Origin: Streptomyces californicus
GTDB lineage: Bacteria > Actinomycetota > Actinomycetes > Streptomycetales > Streptomycetaceae
Length of the DNA: 64,000 nucleotides
Assembly (NCBI RefSeq): GCF_000717645.1
Contig: NZ_JNZZ01000006.1
Location: 1-64,000, forward strand
Direction: 5' to 3'
The notes beneath the pieces were generated by a model. That model saw nothing but the letters and a program-made list of their open reading frames with translations, ran no database searches and was not told the DNA's origin. Positions 1-8,533 of this stretch are shown here, one piece after another. How positions within the stretch are numbered: the stretch's first letter is position 1; each line of letters begins with the position of its first letter. Position numbers and translations under genes: made by a program.

Positions 1-693
1 CTCGACAGGCCCGCCCGAAGCCCCCGCCCCCGGCCCCGCCAGGGGCCCCTGCACGGCCCCGCCGTAGTACCCCGAGAACCCCGCCCACTCCGGCTCCGGA
101 TCCCGCGGCCCGAACGCCGCCGTCAGCAGCAGGTGGACCCCCATCGCCGCGAACGGCCACGCCAGCACCGCCGCCCACACCGCGTGCAGCTCCAGCGGGG
201 CGTCGAACGTCACGCCCCGGCCCGCCTCCCGGGCCCGCGCCACCACGTCGGAGGAGGGCCCGAGCCAGACGCCGACGCGCCAGGCGATCAGCGAGGCGGC
301 GAGCGCGCCGAGCGCCAGACCCACGACGACGAGGACGCCCCCGCGCCGCAGCCGCCAGAAGACGGCGGCCGCCGAGAGCGCGCCGAAGCCGAGGGCCAGC
401 AGCACGAACGTTCCGTCCGCCCCGATCGCCTCCTCGCCCTCGCTGTTCTTCAAGAAGACGGCCGTGTCGTCGGCGACCAGCGGAACGCGCGGCGCGAGCC
501 ACAGCCACAGCAGCCCGAGCACGATGCCCGCGAGCGCGACCAGGACGGCGACGAGGGCGGCCTGACGGAGCTCCGTGGCCGTGTCCGGGTCGTCCTGGGA
601 GCCCGAGGCGTACGCGAGGTGGGAGCCCGAGGGCGGGGCCTGCCACGGATCGTGGGGGCCGGGCTGGTCGGGCGGCGTCAGAGGTGCGGTCAC
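1..693 (-). CDS. Membrane protein of unknown function, 3' end outside window
   Basis: An open frame reads without a stop from a GTG at 693 to the window edge (231 codons seen). The first 40 or so residues are Pro/Gly-rich and probably cytosolic. They are followed by hydrophobic stretches at roughly residues 47-67, 97-110, 118-137 and 170-190, so about four membrane segments, and then a Gly/Pro-rich stretch at the cut end. An ATG a few bases upstream (699-701) is followed at once by an in-frame stop, which supports the GTG. It lies downstream of the ABC exporter genes on the same strand with a 143-bp gap, so co-transcription is possible. I do not recognise the family; Streptomyces carry several such small integral membrane proteins. 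Confidence 0.7.
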   Translation of the reverse strand, partial: MTAPLTPPDQPGPHDPWQAPPSGSHLAYASGSQDDPDTATELRQAALVAVLVALAGIVLGLLWLWLAPRVPLVADDTAVFLKNSEGEEAIGADGTFVLLALGFGALSAAAVFWRLRRGGVLVVVGLALGALAASLIAWRVGVWLGPSSDVVARAREAGRGVTFDAPLELHAVWAAVLAWPFAAMGVHLLLTAAFGPRDPEPEWAGFSGYYGGAVQGPLAGPGAGASGGPVE

Positions 694-836
694 CGTGCCA
701 TCGTGCCAGGCCACCCTGTGCGGCGCCTCACCGGATGCCGCACCCGTGCCCAGCGTCCCGTACCGGCGTCGGACGGCGGACGACACGCCCGCGCCACGCA
801 GGCGGGGGACGGACCCTCGAACGCGGGGACCGGCCC

Positions 837-1679
837 CTACCGAACGGCCGCCCGCCGGTACGCCCACGTGGCGACCGCCAGCGACAGCACGCCCACCGCC
901 GCGCAGACCGCCAGGAAGAACGCGATGAGCCCCCAGTCCGGGCGGGCGTCGAAGGAGCGGGCCAGCGCCTCGACCCCGTACGTCGAGGGCAGCAGGTCGC
1001 GCGCCCAGCCCACCGGCCCCGGCAGCCGCTCGGCGGGCAGCACCCCGAGCAGCAGGGCGGCCGACATCCCGAGCTGGCCCAGGAGCGTCGCCAGCTCCGG
1101 GCGCGGGGCGAGCAGCCCGAGGGCCGCGCCGAGCCCGGCCAGGGCGGCCCCGGAGAGCGGGACGACGGCGACCAGGACCCACAGATGGGTGAGCGGCAGC
1201 TGGAACAGCACGCTTCCGGTGATCGCGGTGAAGACCGTGCCCGGCACGGTGAACGAGGCGTACGCGGCGGCCGCCCCGAGCACCACGGCGGCGGGCGGCA
1301 CCGGCAGCGTCGCGTAGTGGTCGAGTCCGCCGCTCGCCCGCAGCTGTCCGAAGTACTGGGCGAGCAGGTTGAGCGCGACGAACGCCACGACCAGGACGCT
1401 GGAGCCCGCGACCACGGCTCGCGCCTCCGCGCCGCCGTCCACGACGCCCCGCATCAGGATCATGATCCCCACGGACTGGAACGTCGCCACGAAGAGCAGC
1501 GGGATGCGCGCGACCCGCGCCCGGGAGAGCTGGGCGCGGTAGACGGCGGCCAGCGAGGGCAGCAGCCGGGCGCGCGGGGCGAGGGGGGCCGGGGCGGTCC
1601 GGGGGGAGGCCGGCCCCGCGGGGCCGGAGGCGGGGCGGACGCGCGACGGTGCGGTCCTGGCCGGAATGATGCTCGTCAC
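837..1679 (-). CDS. ABC transporter permease (ABC-2/DrrB type)
   Basis: This is a 280-residue protein with a proline-rich cytosolic N-terminus (about 45 residues) and roughly six hydrophobic segments, the arrangement of ABC-2 exporter permeases such as DrrB. The GTG at 1679 is preferred over an in-frame start at 1709 because an AGGGGAG ribosome-binding site lies about 9 bases upstream of it. It sits 145 bp downstream of an ATPase gene on the same strand, and together they would form a two-gene exporter. The substrate cannot be read from the sequence; related pairs export drugs, lipids or wall polymers. No unusual residues were noticed. Confidence 0.85.
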   Translation of the reverse strand: MTSIIPARTAPSRVRPASGPAGPASPRTAPAPLAPRARLLPSLAAVYRAQLSRARVARIPLLFVATFQSVGIMILMRGVVDGGAEARAVVAGSSVLVVAFVALNLLAQYFGQLRASGGLDHYATLPVPPAAVVLGAAAAYASFTVPGTVFTAITGSVLFQLPLTHLWVLVAVVPLSGAALAGLGAALGLLAPRPELATLLGQLGMSAALLLGVLPAERLPGPVGWARDLLPSTYGVEALARSFDARPDWGLIAFFLAVCAAVGVLSLAVATWAYRRAAVR

Positions 1680-1824
1680 CTGCGGCCGCTCCCCTCGTAC
1701 ACGTCCCACCCGTCCCGCCTGTCGCGTCCCTCCGGTCCGGTCACCGCGTCCACGCCGACCACCGCACGGCCCACGAGGCCCACGCCTCCCCTGCCGCCCG
1801 CACCATCCGCGCCGAACCTGCCGC

Positions 1825-2850
1825 TCACGCCTTCACCAGTCCCTTGGTCGCATCGGCCGCGTCCCCGCCGAGCGCGAGGTAGACATCTTCCAGGCTGGGT
1901 GTGGCCAGGGTGAAATCGTCCAGCGCGGCGAAGGCCGCGCCGCCCGTCACCGCGGCGACCGCGGCCCGTGCCTCGTCGGGTCCGAGCCGCAGCACCCAGC
2001 GCCGTCCGGACTCCTGGGCGGACGGTCGCAGCGCCGCCACCTCGGGGACGTCCAGCGGGGCCCGTTCGCGCCACACCAGCTCGACGCGGACCTCGCCGGC
2101 GACCTGTTCCTTGAGCCCGGCGGGCGTGTCGCAGGCGATGACCCGGCCGCGTTCGAGGACGGCGACCCGGTCGAGGACCGTCTCCGCCTCGATGACGTTG
2201 TGGGTGACCAGCAGGACCGTGGCCCCGCGCTCGGCCCGGCGGCGGTCGACGGCGGCCCAGACGGCGCGGCGGGCGACGGGGTCCATGCCGGTGGTCGGTT
2301 CGTCCAGGACCAGGACGGGCCGTTCCCCGACCAGGGCGGCGGCGAAACAGGCGAGGCGGCGCTGTCCGCCGGAGAGCTTCTTCAGGGGCCGCCCGGCGAG
2401 CGCGGTGAGGCCCAGCTCCTCCAGGACCGCGTCGCGTTCGGCGCGGGCCTCGCGGACGGGGAGGCCGCGCAGCCGTCCGGTGGTCTCGGCGGCGAGCGCG
2501 ACGGTCAGCTCGTCGAGGGCGGTGGACTCCTGCCCGAGGTAGCCGATCAGCCGGGAGGCCCGCTCGGGGTGGCGTACGAGGTCGTGGCCCAGCACCTCGA
2601 CGCTGCCGGAGTCGGGCCGCATGAGTCCGGTGAGCTGGCGGACCAGGGTGGACTTGCCGGCGCCGTTGGGGCCGAGCAGTCCGAAGATCTCACCGCGCTC
2701 GACGTCCAGGCTGATGCTGTCGGTGGCGCGGATCTCGGGCGCCGCCGGGGCGCCGCGGCGGCCCCGGGTCGCGGGATAGGTCTTGACCAGATCGCGCACC
2801 GCGCACACGGTGCCTGTGTCCCGCTGCGCCTGTGCTGTGCCCGTACTCAC
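1825..2850 (-). CDS. ABC transporter ATP-binding protein (DrrA-like)
   Basis: This 341-residue protein has an intact nucleotide-binding domain: Walker A GPNGAGKST near residue 59, signature LSGGQRR near 160, Walker B LVLDEPTTG near 180 and an H-loop THN. About 100 further residues follow, as in DrrA-type exporter ATPases, where the tail contacts the permease. It would power the permease encoded just downstream. The start is GTG with no clear ribosome-binding site; a TACCCT hexamer lies 8 bases upstream (2859-2864 on the opposite strand), so the mRNA may be leaderless. The upstream NYN gene ends 76 bp away and may be separate. Confidence 0.9.
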   Translation of the reverse strand: MSTGTAQAQRDTGTVCAVRDLVKTYPATRGRRGAPAAPEIRATDSISLDVERGEIFGLLGPNGAGKSTLVRQLTGLMRPDSGSVEVLGHDLVRHPERASRLIGYLGQESTALDELTVALAAETTGRLRGLPVREARAERDAVLEELGLTALAGRPLKKLSGGQRRLACFAAALVGERPVLVLDEPTTGMDPVARRAVWAAVDRRRAERGATVLLVTHNVIEAETVLDRVAVLERGRVIACDTPAGLKEQVAGEVRVELVWRERAPLDVPEVAALRPSAQESGRRWVLRLGPDEARAAVAAVTGGAAFAALDDFTLATPSLEDVYLALGGDAADATKGLVKA

Positions 2851-2925
2851 GAGGTACGAGGGTACGGGGTCACATGCCCCGGTTCGCGCCCGGGGCCACC
2901 CCGCGTCGCCCGTCCGCAGGGGCGG

Positions 2926-4191
2926 CTACTCCGCCGCCGGCACGTGCTCGGCGGCGGCCCGCACGTCGATCTCCCGCCAGAAGCCGGCCCGGATCGCGTA
3001 GCGGTCGTGCTCGTCGATCTGGTCGTCCTTGTGGGCCAGGAGCCCGAAGCGGGCCGCGTACCGCAGGAGTTCGCCGTCGATCCGGTGCGGGATGCGCGGG
3101 TACATGGTGGAGAGCTTCTGCAGGTGGACGGTCTCCGGGAGGCGTTCCATCCAGCGGCGGGCGAAGACCTGGCCCACCTCGAAGGGGTCGCCGCCGACGG
3201 TGGTGATGTCCTCCTCCCGGTCGGCCCAGCGCTGTTCGGCGCTGGTGACCTGGGCGAGGGTCGGCAGGGACGCGGTCTCCGGGGGTTCGCCGAGGCCCCC
3301 GCCGCGCTCCACCCACCCCTTGTCGGAGGACCAGCGCAGCGTGGCGCCGGCGGGCTGGTGCGGCTGCGGGCGGTCCGGCTGGGGGGCGTGGGCGCGCAGC
3401 GCGGCCAGGTCCTTGGGGGTGGGGACGCCCTTGTGGCCGGCGGCGGGCGTGTCGGGCACGGCCGGCTCGACGGCGGGGGCGGTCTCGTCCGGGGCCGGGG
3501 GGCCTCCCCGGGCGGCGGCGGCCCGGGTTGCCTCGGAGGCGCGTTCGGCGGAGGCGGCGAGGGCCGCCTCGGGCAGCGGCGCGGAGAGGATCGCGGCGAT
3601 CTCGGGACGGGTGGCGGGCGGCGGCGCGCAGACGCCGCCGGTGTCCTTGGCGCGGACGGCCTTGGTGATCCAGGCCCGGTCGAGGACCCGGCGCTCGTCG
3701 GCCTCGGCGACCAGGTCCTCGGACTGGTTGTAGTCGCCGTCGGCGGCCTGTACGGCCCAGAGGTGGACGGCGACCCCGTGTTCCTTGGCGGACATCAGTC
3801 CGGGCAGCAGATCGCCGTCGCCGGTCACCAGGACGATGTCGGAGCAGGCCCGGTTGCGGGCCAGTTCGGTCAGCTCCGCGTGCATCGCGGCGTCGACGCC
3901 CTTCTGCGCCCAGCGCCCGTCGCTGCGGGTCAGGGCGCCCAGCCGTACGGTCACGCGGGGCATCACGCGGAGCCGGCGGTGTTCGGGCTGGGGCACCCGG
4001 TCGGGGGCTCCGTCGAACCAGTAGATGCGCAGCAGCGGCTGCTGGGTGTCGGCCTCGGCTCGTTCGCGCAGTCCCTGGATGAGGGCCGCGTGATCCACGG
4101 TGATGCGGGAACGCGCGGGCTCTCCGGCCAGCAGACTCGCGGCTGCGCCCAGCAAGTAGCCGGCGTCCACCAGGACGACGCAACGGTCCAC
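2926..4191 (-). CDS. NYN-domain protein (PIN-like nuclease fold)
   Basis: The first ~165 residues form a NYN/LabA-type domain. They begin with CVVLVDAGYLLG, which carries the first conserved acidic residue, continue with a K-G-V-D segment (QKGVDAAMHAEL) and a VLVTGDGDLLP segment, the acidic positions expected for Mg2+-dependent RNA cleavage. A Pro/Ala-rich linker (about 170-280) and a conserved C-terminal domain follow. The GTG at 4191 is preferred because AAGAGG lies 9 bases upstream; a GTG at 4200 would add three residues but overlap that site. Family members are thought to act in RNA processing, but no target is known for the Streptomyces form. It lies alone, upstream of the ABC exporter genes on the same strand. 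Confidence 0.85.
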   Translation of the reverse strand: MDRCVVLVDAGYLLGAAASLLAGEPARSRITVDHAALIQGLRERAEADTQQPLLRIYWFDGAPDRVPQPEHRRLRVMPRVTVRLGALTRSDGRWAQKGVDAAMHAELTELARNRACSDIVLVTGDGDLLPGLMSAKEHGVAVHLWAVQAADGDYNQSEDLVAEADERRVLDRAWITKAVRAKDTGGVCAPPPATRPEIAAILSAPLPEAALAASAERASEATRAAAARGGPPAPDETAPAVEPAVPDTPAAGHKGVPTPKDLAALRAHAPQPDRPQPHQPAGATLRWSSDKGWVERGGGLGEPPETASLPTLAQVTSAEQRWADREEDITTVGGDPFEVGQVFARRWMERLPETVHLQKLSTMYPRIPHRIDGELLRYAARFGLLAHKDDQIDEHDRYAIRAGFWREIDVRAAAEHVPAAE

Positions 4192-4524
4192 GCGTTCCAC
4201 CCTCTTCCAGGACTCGGGAGCGGTTCGGCGCCCGCTCCCCGGTGACCGGGCCCGCTCACCCAGGGTTTTTGTCGAGTCTGCCCGACCGCGCGGGGCTTGA
4301 CGGCCGGAACTCGATCATCGGCGTGGCGAATCGGGAGAGGAATGGTGAAAGAAGGCGGAAAGGGAACGAAGCGGCGGCGGGAGCGGTGATGTGCCGACCG
4401 GAAGCCGGCCGGCCACCACGGCGCACCTTACGCACGGTAATGATCCAACATGCACGGTTTGCGGGGCTATGTGAGTCTGACAGCGGTCCTGGACAGCCAG
4501 GACTCCCCACAGGAGGCATTCACC
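4192..4524. other. Intergenic region, divergent promoters expected
   Basis: This 333-bp stretch separates the NYN gene (minus) from the 61-aa gene (plus) and must carry promoters for both. It is less GC-rich than its surroundings in places. A TTGACG hexamer and a TAATGAT segment are visible on the plus strand but are not at standard spacing to one another. A GCGCACCTTACGCACGG segment lies just upstream of TAATGAT. No open frame, RNA gene or strong hairpin was recognised. Confidence 0.4.
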
Positions 4525-4710
4525 ATGGCCAAGAACAAGAACCGCAAGCAGGGCAGCCGGCACGATCGCTCGTCCGCGTCGGAGCGTAGTGCGGAGCAGG
4601 CCAAGTCGACGGCGTTCGAGTCGCAGACCCAGACCCAGACGCAGGCGCAGGTCCAGGGCAGCCCGTCCGACGTGGCGCGCAAGCACCAGCGGCGCTTCGG
4701 CCACAACTGA
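4525..4710 (+). CDS. Small basic hydrophilic protein, 61 aa
   Basis: The ATG at 4525 follows a perfect AGGAGG at 4511-4516, so translation is very likely. The product is 61 residues, rich in Lys, Arg, Asn, Ser and Gln, with a TQTQTQAQ low-complexity stretch in the middle and a basic end (ARKHQRRFGHN). No membrane segment or cysteine is present, and it is probably disordered. I recall similar small proteins annotated as hypothetical next to dnaE1 in other Streptomyces, but do not know a function. A strong hairpin terminator follows 25 bases after the stop. Confidence 0.8.
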   Translation: MAKNKNRKQGSRHDRSSASERSAEQAKSTAFESQTQTQTQAQVQGSPSDVARKHQRRFGHN

Positions 4711-4735
4711 CGCGTCGGCCGCTCGCGGTCATCAT

Positions 4736-4777
4736 GACGAGAGGGGCGTCCCGCACCGGCGGGACGCCCCTCTCGTC
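4736..4777. terminator. Bidirectional terminator between 61-aa gene and dnaE
   Basis: A perfect 18-bp inverted repeat (arms 4736-4753 and 4760-4777) closes a 6-base loop. It lies between two convergent genes and would serve both. There is no U-tract, as is usual for Streptomyces. Confidence 0.9.
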
Positions 4778-4794
4778 AGATCCGCGCGTCGGGC

Positions 4795-7700
4795 TCAGCC
4801 GGCCAGGCAGGACGGGCCGAGCAGCACCTTGAGGTCGCCGAAGAGGGCCGAGTCGGCCTTGACCCGGTGCCGGTCGAGCCGCAGGACCGTCGTCTTGCGG
4901 GGGCCCTGGAGCCTGATCCGCACCTCGGTGTCGCCCCGGTGGTGGCTGAGCACCTCGCCGAGCCGGGAGACCATGGGCGGGGTGATCTTCACGGTGGGGA
5001 TGGTGAGGATGACGGGCGCGTTGGTCCCCGCGTTGGAGATGTCGGGGACCTGCATCTCCATCGCGACCAGCCGGGGCACGTCCTCGCGCTTGTCGAGGCG
5101 CCCCTTGACGAAGACGACGGTGTCCTCGACGAGCTGGGTGGAGACCAGCTGGTAGGTGGCGGGGAAGAACATGCACTCGATGGTGCCCGCCAGGTCCTCC
5201 ACCGTGGCGATGGCCCAGGCGTTGCCCTGCTTGGTCATCTTGCGCTGGAGGCCGGAGATGATGCCGCCGACGGTGACGACGGAACCGTCCGAGTAGTCCC
5301 CGCCGGTGAGCTGGGAGATCGAGGCGTCGGCCTTGTCGGACAGCACGTGCTCCAGCCCGAACAGCGGGTGGTCGGAGACGTACAGGCCGAGCATCTCCCG
5401 CTCCTGGGCGAGCAGGTAGGACTTCTCCCACTCGATGTCGGAGAACTCCACGTCGAGCCCGAAGCCCGGCTCGCCGCTCTCCTCCTCGCCGCCGCCGAAG
5501 AGGTCGAACTGCCCCTCGGCCTCCTTGCGCTTGACCTGCACCACGTTGTCGATCATCGGCTCGTGGTGGGCGACGAGCCCCTTGCGGGTGTGGCCCATCT
5601 CGTCGAAGGCGCCGGCCTTGATCAGCGACTCGACGGTGCGCTTGTTGCAGACGACGGCCTCGACCTTGTCCAGGAAGTCGGGGAAGGAGCTGTACTTCCC
5701 CTTCGCCTTCCGCGACCGGATGATCGAGTCGACGACGTTCTGGCCGACGTTGCGGACGGCGGTCAGGCCGAAGAGGATCACGTCGTCGCCCTGGGCGGCG
5801 AAGTTGGACAGCGACTCGTTGACGTTGGGCGGGAGCACCTTGATGCCCATGCGGCGGCACTCGTTGAGGTAGACCGCGGACTTGTCCTTGTCGTCCTTGA
5901 CCGAGGTCAGCAGGGCCGCCATGTACTCGGCCGGGTAGTTCGCCTTCAGGTAGGCGGTCCAGTAGGTGACCAGCCCGTACGCCGAGGAGTGCGCCTTGTT
6001 GAACGCGTATCCGGCGAACGGCACCAGGACGTCCCACAGCGCCTTGATAGCCGCGTCGGAGAAGCCCTTCTCCTTGGCGCCCTTCTCGAAGAGGACGAAG
6101 TTCTTCGCCAGTTCCTCGGGCTTCTTCTTGCCCATCACGCGGCGCAGGATGTCGGCCTCGCCGAGCGAGTACCCGGCGACGATCTGGGCGGCCTTCTGGA
6201 CCTGCTCCTGGTAGACGATCAGGCCGTAGGTGAGGCCGAGGACCTCCTTGAGGGGCTCCTCCAGCTCCGGGTGGATCGGGGTGATCTCCTGGCGGCCGTT
6301 CTTGCGCTCCGCGTAGTTCGTGTGCGAGTTCATGCCCATCGGGCCCGGCCGGTAGAGGGCCGAGACGGCGGAGATGTCCTCGAAGTTGTCGGGCTGCATC
6401 TGGCGCAGCAGGGAGCGCATGGGCCCGCCGTCGAACTGGAAGACGCCGAGCGTGTCACCGCGGCAGAGCAGTTCGTACGTCTTGGGGTCGTCCAGCGGCA
6501 GGGCGAGCATCTCCAGGTCGATGCCCTTGTTGGACTTCACCATCTTGATGGCGTCGTCCATGATCGTCAGGTTGCGCAGGCCGAGGAAGTCCATCTTCAG
6601 CAGGCCGAGCGACTCGCACTGCGGGTAGTCCCACTGGGTGATGGTGACGCCGTCGGTGTGCCGCACCCAGACGGGGGCGTGGTCGACGATCGGCTCGCTG
6701 GACATGATGACGCCGGCGGCGTGCACGCCCATCTGCCGGACCAGGCCCTCGACGCCCTTGGCGGTGTCGATGACCTTCTTGACGTCCGGCTCGTTCTCGT
6801 ACATCCCCCGGATCTCGCCCGCCTCGCTGTAGCGCGGGTGCTTGGGGTCGGTGATGCCGTTGAGGTCGATGCCCTTGCCGAGGACGTCGGCGGGCATGGC
6901 CTTGGTGAGGCGGTCGCCCATCGCGTACGGGTAGCCCAGCACGCGGGCGGAGTCCTTGATGGCGTTCTTCGCCTTGATCTTGCCGTACGTGCCGATCATG
7001 GCGACCTTGTCGGCGCCGTACTTCTCGGTCACGTACCGGATCACCTCGACGCGCCGGCGCTCGTCGAAGTCGATGTCGACGTCGGGCATGGAGACGCGCT
7101 CGGGGTTGAGGAACCGCTCGAAGATCAGCCCGTGCTCGATCGGGTCGAGGTCGGTGATGCCCATGGCGTACGCCACGATCGAACCGGCCGCCGAACCACG
7201 GCCGGGGCCCACCGCGATGCCGTTGTTCTTGGCCCACATGATGAAGTCGGCGACGACGAGGAAGTACCCCGGGAACCCCATCTGGATGATGATGTCCATC
7301 TCGTACTCGACCTGCTTCTGCCGGTCGTCGGGGACCCCGTTCGGGAAGCGGCGGGCCATGCCGACCCGGACCTCCTCCTGGAACCAGGTGACCTCGGTGA
7401 AGCCCTCCGGGATCTCGAACTTCGGCATCAGGTCGCGCTTCTCGAACATGCCGGTGGTGTCGATCTGCTGCGCGACCAGGAGGGTGTTGCGGCACCCCTC
7501 CTGCCAGGCGTCGGAGGAGTCGACGGCGTACATCTCGTCCGTCGTCTTCAGGTAGTAGCCGGTGCCGTCGAAGCGGAAGCGGTCCGGGTCCGAGAGGTTC
7601 TTGCCGGTCTGGATGCAGAGCAGGGCGTCGTGGGCGGTGGCCTCGTGCGCGTACGTGTAGTGGGAGTCGTTCGTCACGAGCGGCGGGATGCCGAGCTTCT

Positions 7701-8331
7701 TGCCGATCTCCAGGAGTCCGTCGCGGACCCGGCGCTCGATCTCGATGCCGTGGTCCATCAGCTCCAGGAAGTACCGGCCCTCGCCGAAGATGTCCTTGTA
7801 GTCGGAGGCCGCCTGCACCGCCTCGTCGAACTGGCCGAGCCTCAGCCGGGTCTGCACCTCGCCCGAGGGGCAGCCGGTGGAGGCGATGAGTCCCTCGGAC
7901 CACTGGGAGATGGTCTCCTTGTCCATCCGGGGCCACTTCTGGAGCCAGCCCTCGGCGTACGCGTCGGAGGAGAGCCGGAAGAGGTTGTGCAGCCCGGTCC
8001 TGTTCGCCGCCCAGATGGTCTTGTGGGTGTACCCACCGGATCCGGACACGTCGTCGCGCTTCTGGTGCGGCTGCCCCCACTGCACCTTGCGCTTGTGCTT
8101 GCGCGACTCCGGGGCGACGTACGCCTCGATGCCGATGATCGGCGTGACCTCCGCCTTCTGCGCCGAGTGGAAGAAGTCGTAGGCCCCGTGGAGGTTGCCG
8201 TGGTCGGTCATCGCGATGTGCGTCATGCCCATCTCGTTGGCCGCTTCGAACATGTCCTTGAGCCGCGCCGCACCGTCCAGCAGCGAGTACTGGGTGTGAA
8301 CGTGCAGGTGCGTGAAGGGCGGCTTGGTCAC
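4795..8331 (-). CDS. dnaE: DNA polymerase III alpha subunit (DnaE1)
   Basis: This is the replicative DNA polymerase catalytic subunit, 1178 residues, the normal DnaE1 length. It opens with a PHP domain (HLHVHTQYSLLDG, then MTDHGNLHG). The polymerase core carries GPGRGSAAGS and the catalytic PDVDIDFDERRR aspartates, followed by a helix-hairpin-helix region and an OB fold (VVTVGGIISG) near the C-terminus. A GQFDLFGG segment fits the internal sliding-clamp-binding motif. The GTG at 8331 is chosen because GGAGG lies 9 bases upstream and the protein then starts right before the PHP domain; an upstream start at 8454 would add an implausible Arg-rich leader. It is monocistronic, ending at a strong terminator, and divergent from the DUF2252 gene. 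Confidence 0.97.
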   Translation of the reverse strand: MTKPPFTHLHVHTQYSLLDGAARLKDMFEAANEMGMTHIAMTDHGNLHGAYDFFHSAQKAEVTPIIGIEAYVAPESRKHKRKVQWGQPHQKRDDVSGSGGYTHKTIWAANRTGLHNLFRLSSDAYAEGWLQKWPRMDKETISQWSEGLIASTGCPSGEVQTRLRLGQFDEAVQAASDYKDIFGEGRYFLELMDHGIEIERRVRDGLLEIGKKLGIPPLVTNDSHYTYAHEATAHDALLCIQTGKNLSDPDRFRFDGTGYYLKTTDEMYAVDSSDAWQEGCRNTLLVAQQIDTTGMFEKRDLMPKFEIPEGFTEVTWFQEEVRVGMARRFPNGVPDDRQKQVEYEMDIIIQMGFPGYFLVVADFIMWAKNNGIAVGPGRGSAAGSIVAYAMGITDLDPIEHGLIFERFLNPERVSMPDVDIDFDERRRVEVIRYVTEKYGADKVAMIGTYGKIKAKNAIKDSARVLGYPYAMGDRLTKAMPADVLGKGIDLNGITDPKHPRYSEAGEIRGMYENEPDVKKVIDTAKGVEGLVRQMGVHAAGVIMSSEPIVDHAPVWVRHTDGVTITQWDYPQCESLGLLKMDFLGLRNLTIMDDAIKMVKSNKGIDLEMLALPLDDPKTYELLCRGDTLGVFQFDGGPMRSLLRQMQPDNFEDISAVSALYRPGPMGMNSHTNYAERKNGRQEITPIHPELEEPLKEVLGLTYGLIVYQEQVQKAAQIVAGYSLGEADILRRVMGKKKPEELAKNFVLFEKGAKEKGFSDAAIKALWDVLVPFAGYAFNKAHSSAYGLVTYWTAYLKANYPAEYMAALLTSVKDDKDKSAVYLNECRRMGIKVLPPNVNESLSNFAAQGDDVILFGLTAVRNVGQNVVDSIIRSRKAKGKYSSFPDFLDKVEAVVCNKRTVESLIKAGAFDEMGHTRKGLVAHHEPMIDNVVQVKRKEAEGQFDLFGGGEEESGEPGFGLDVEFSDIEWEKSYLLAQEREMLGLYVSDHPLFGLEHVLSDKADASISQLTGGDYSDGSVVTVGGIISGLQRKMTKQGNAWAIATVEDLAGTIECMFFPATYQLVSTQLVEDTVVFVKGRLDKREDVPRLVAMEMQVPDISNAGTNAPVILTIPTVKITPPMVSRLGEVLSHHRGDTEVRIRLQGPRKTTVLRLDRHRVKADSALFGDLKVLLGPSCLAG

Positions 8332-8448
8332 GGCGTCGGGCCTCCGGGAAGTCGGGCGATGACGGACGGGGGGACAGCGTGGAAGTCTACGACGTGACGG
8401 AGTCGGACGACGGGCACTCCAGGCTTCCGCCGAGCGTTGGAGAAGGCG

Positions 8449-8460
8449 GGACACGTGTCC
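8449..8460. promoter_or_regulatory. 12-bp palindrome in dnaE/DUF2252 divergent promoter region
   Basis: GGACACGTGTCC is a perfect palindrome centred about 80 bp before the DUF2252 start and 120 bp before the dnaE start. Its position suggests a dimeric regulator site, but no regulator can be named. Confidence 0.35.
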
Positions 8461-8533
8461 GTTTTGTCATGCACTCGGTCACGTCGGTCCCCGGTTCGGC
8501 CCATACGCCAGCTACAGCAGGAGGCAGCCAGAG

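Noticed and set aside
133..1317. Plus-strand frames at the window start
   Set aside because: They lie opposite a membrane protein and the ABC permease; composition is Arg/Pro/Ala only.
1666..4245. Plus-strand open frame of 859 codons across the ABC ATPase and NYN genes
   Set aside because: It spans two clearly identified genes on the other strand and their gap; composition is Gly/Arg/Val-rich with no domain.
4867..8397. Plus-strand open frame of 1176 codons opposite dnaE
   Set aside because: Shadow frame in GC-rich DNA. It covers almost the whole dnaE complement, has no ribosome-binding site and consists of Val/Asp/Gly/Leu repeats of codon origin.
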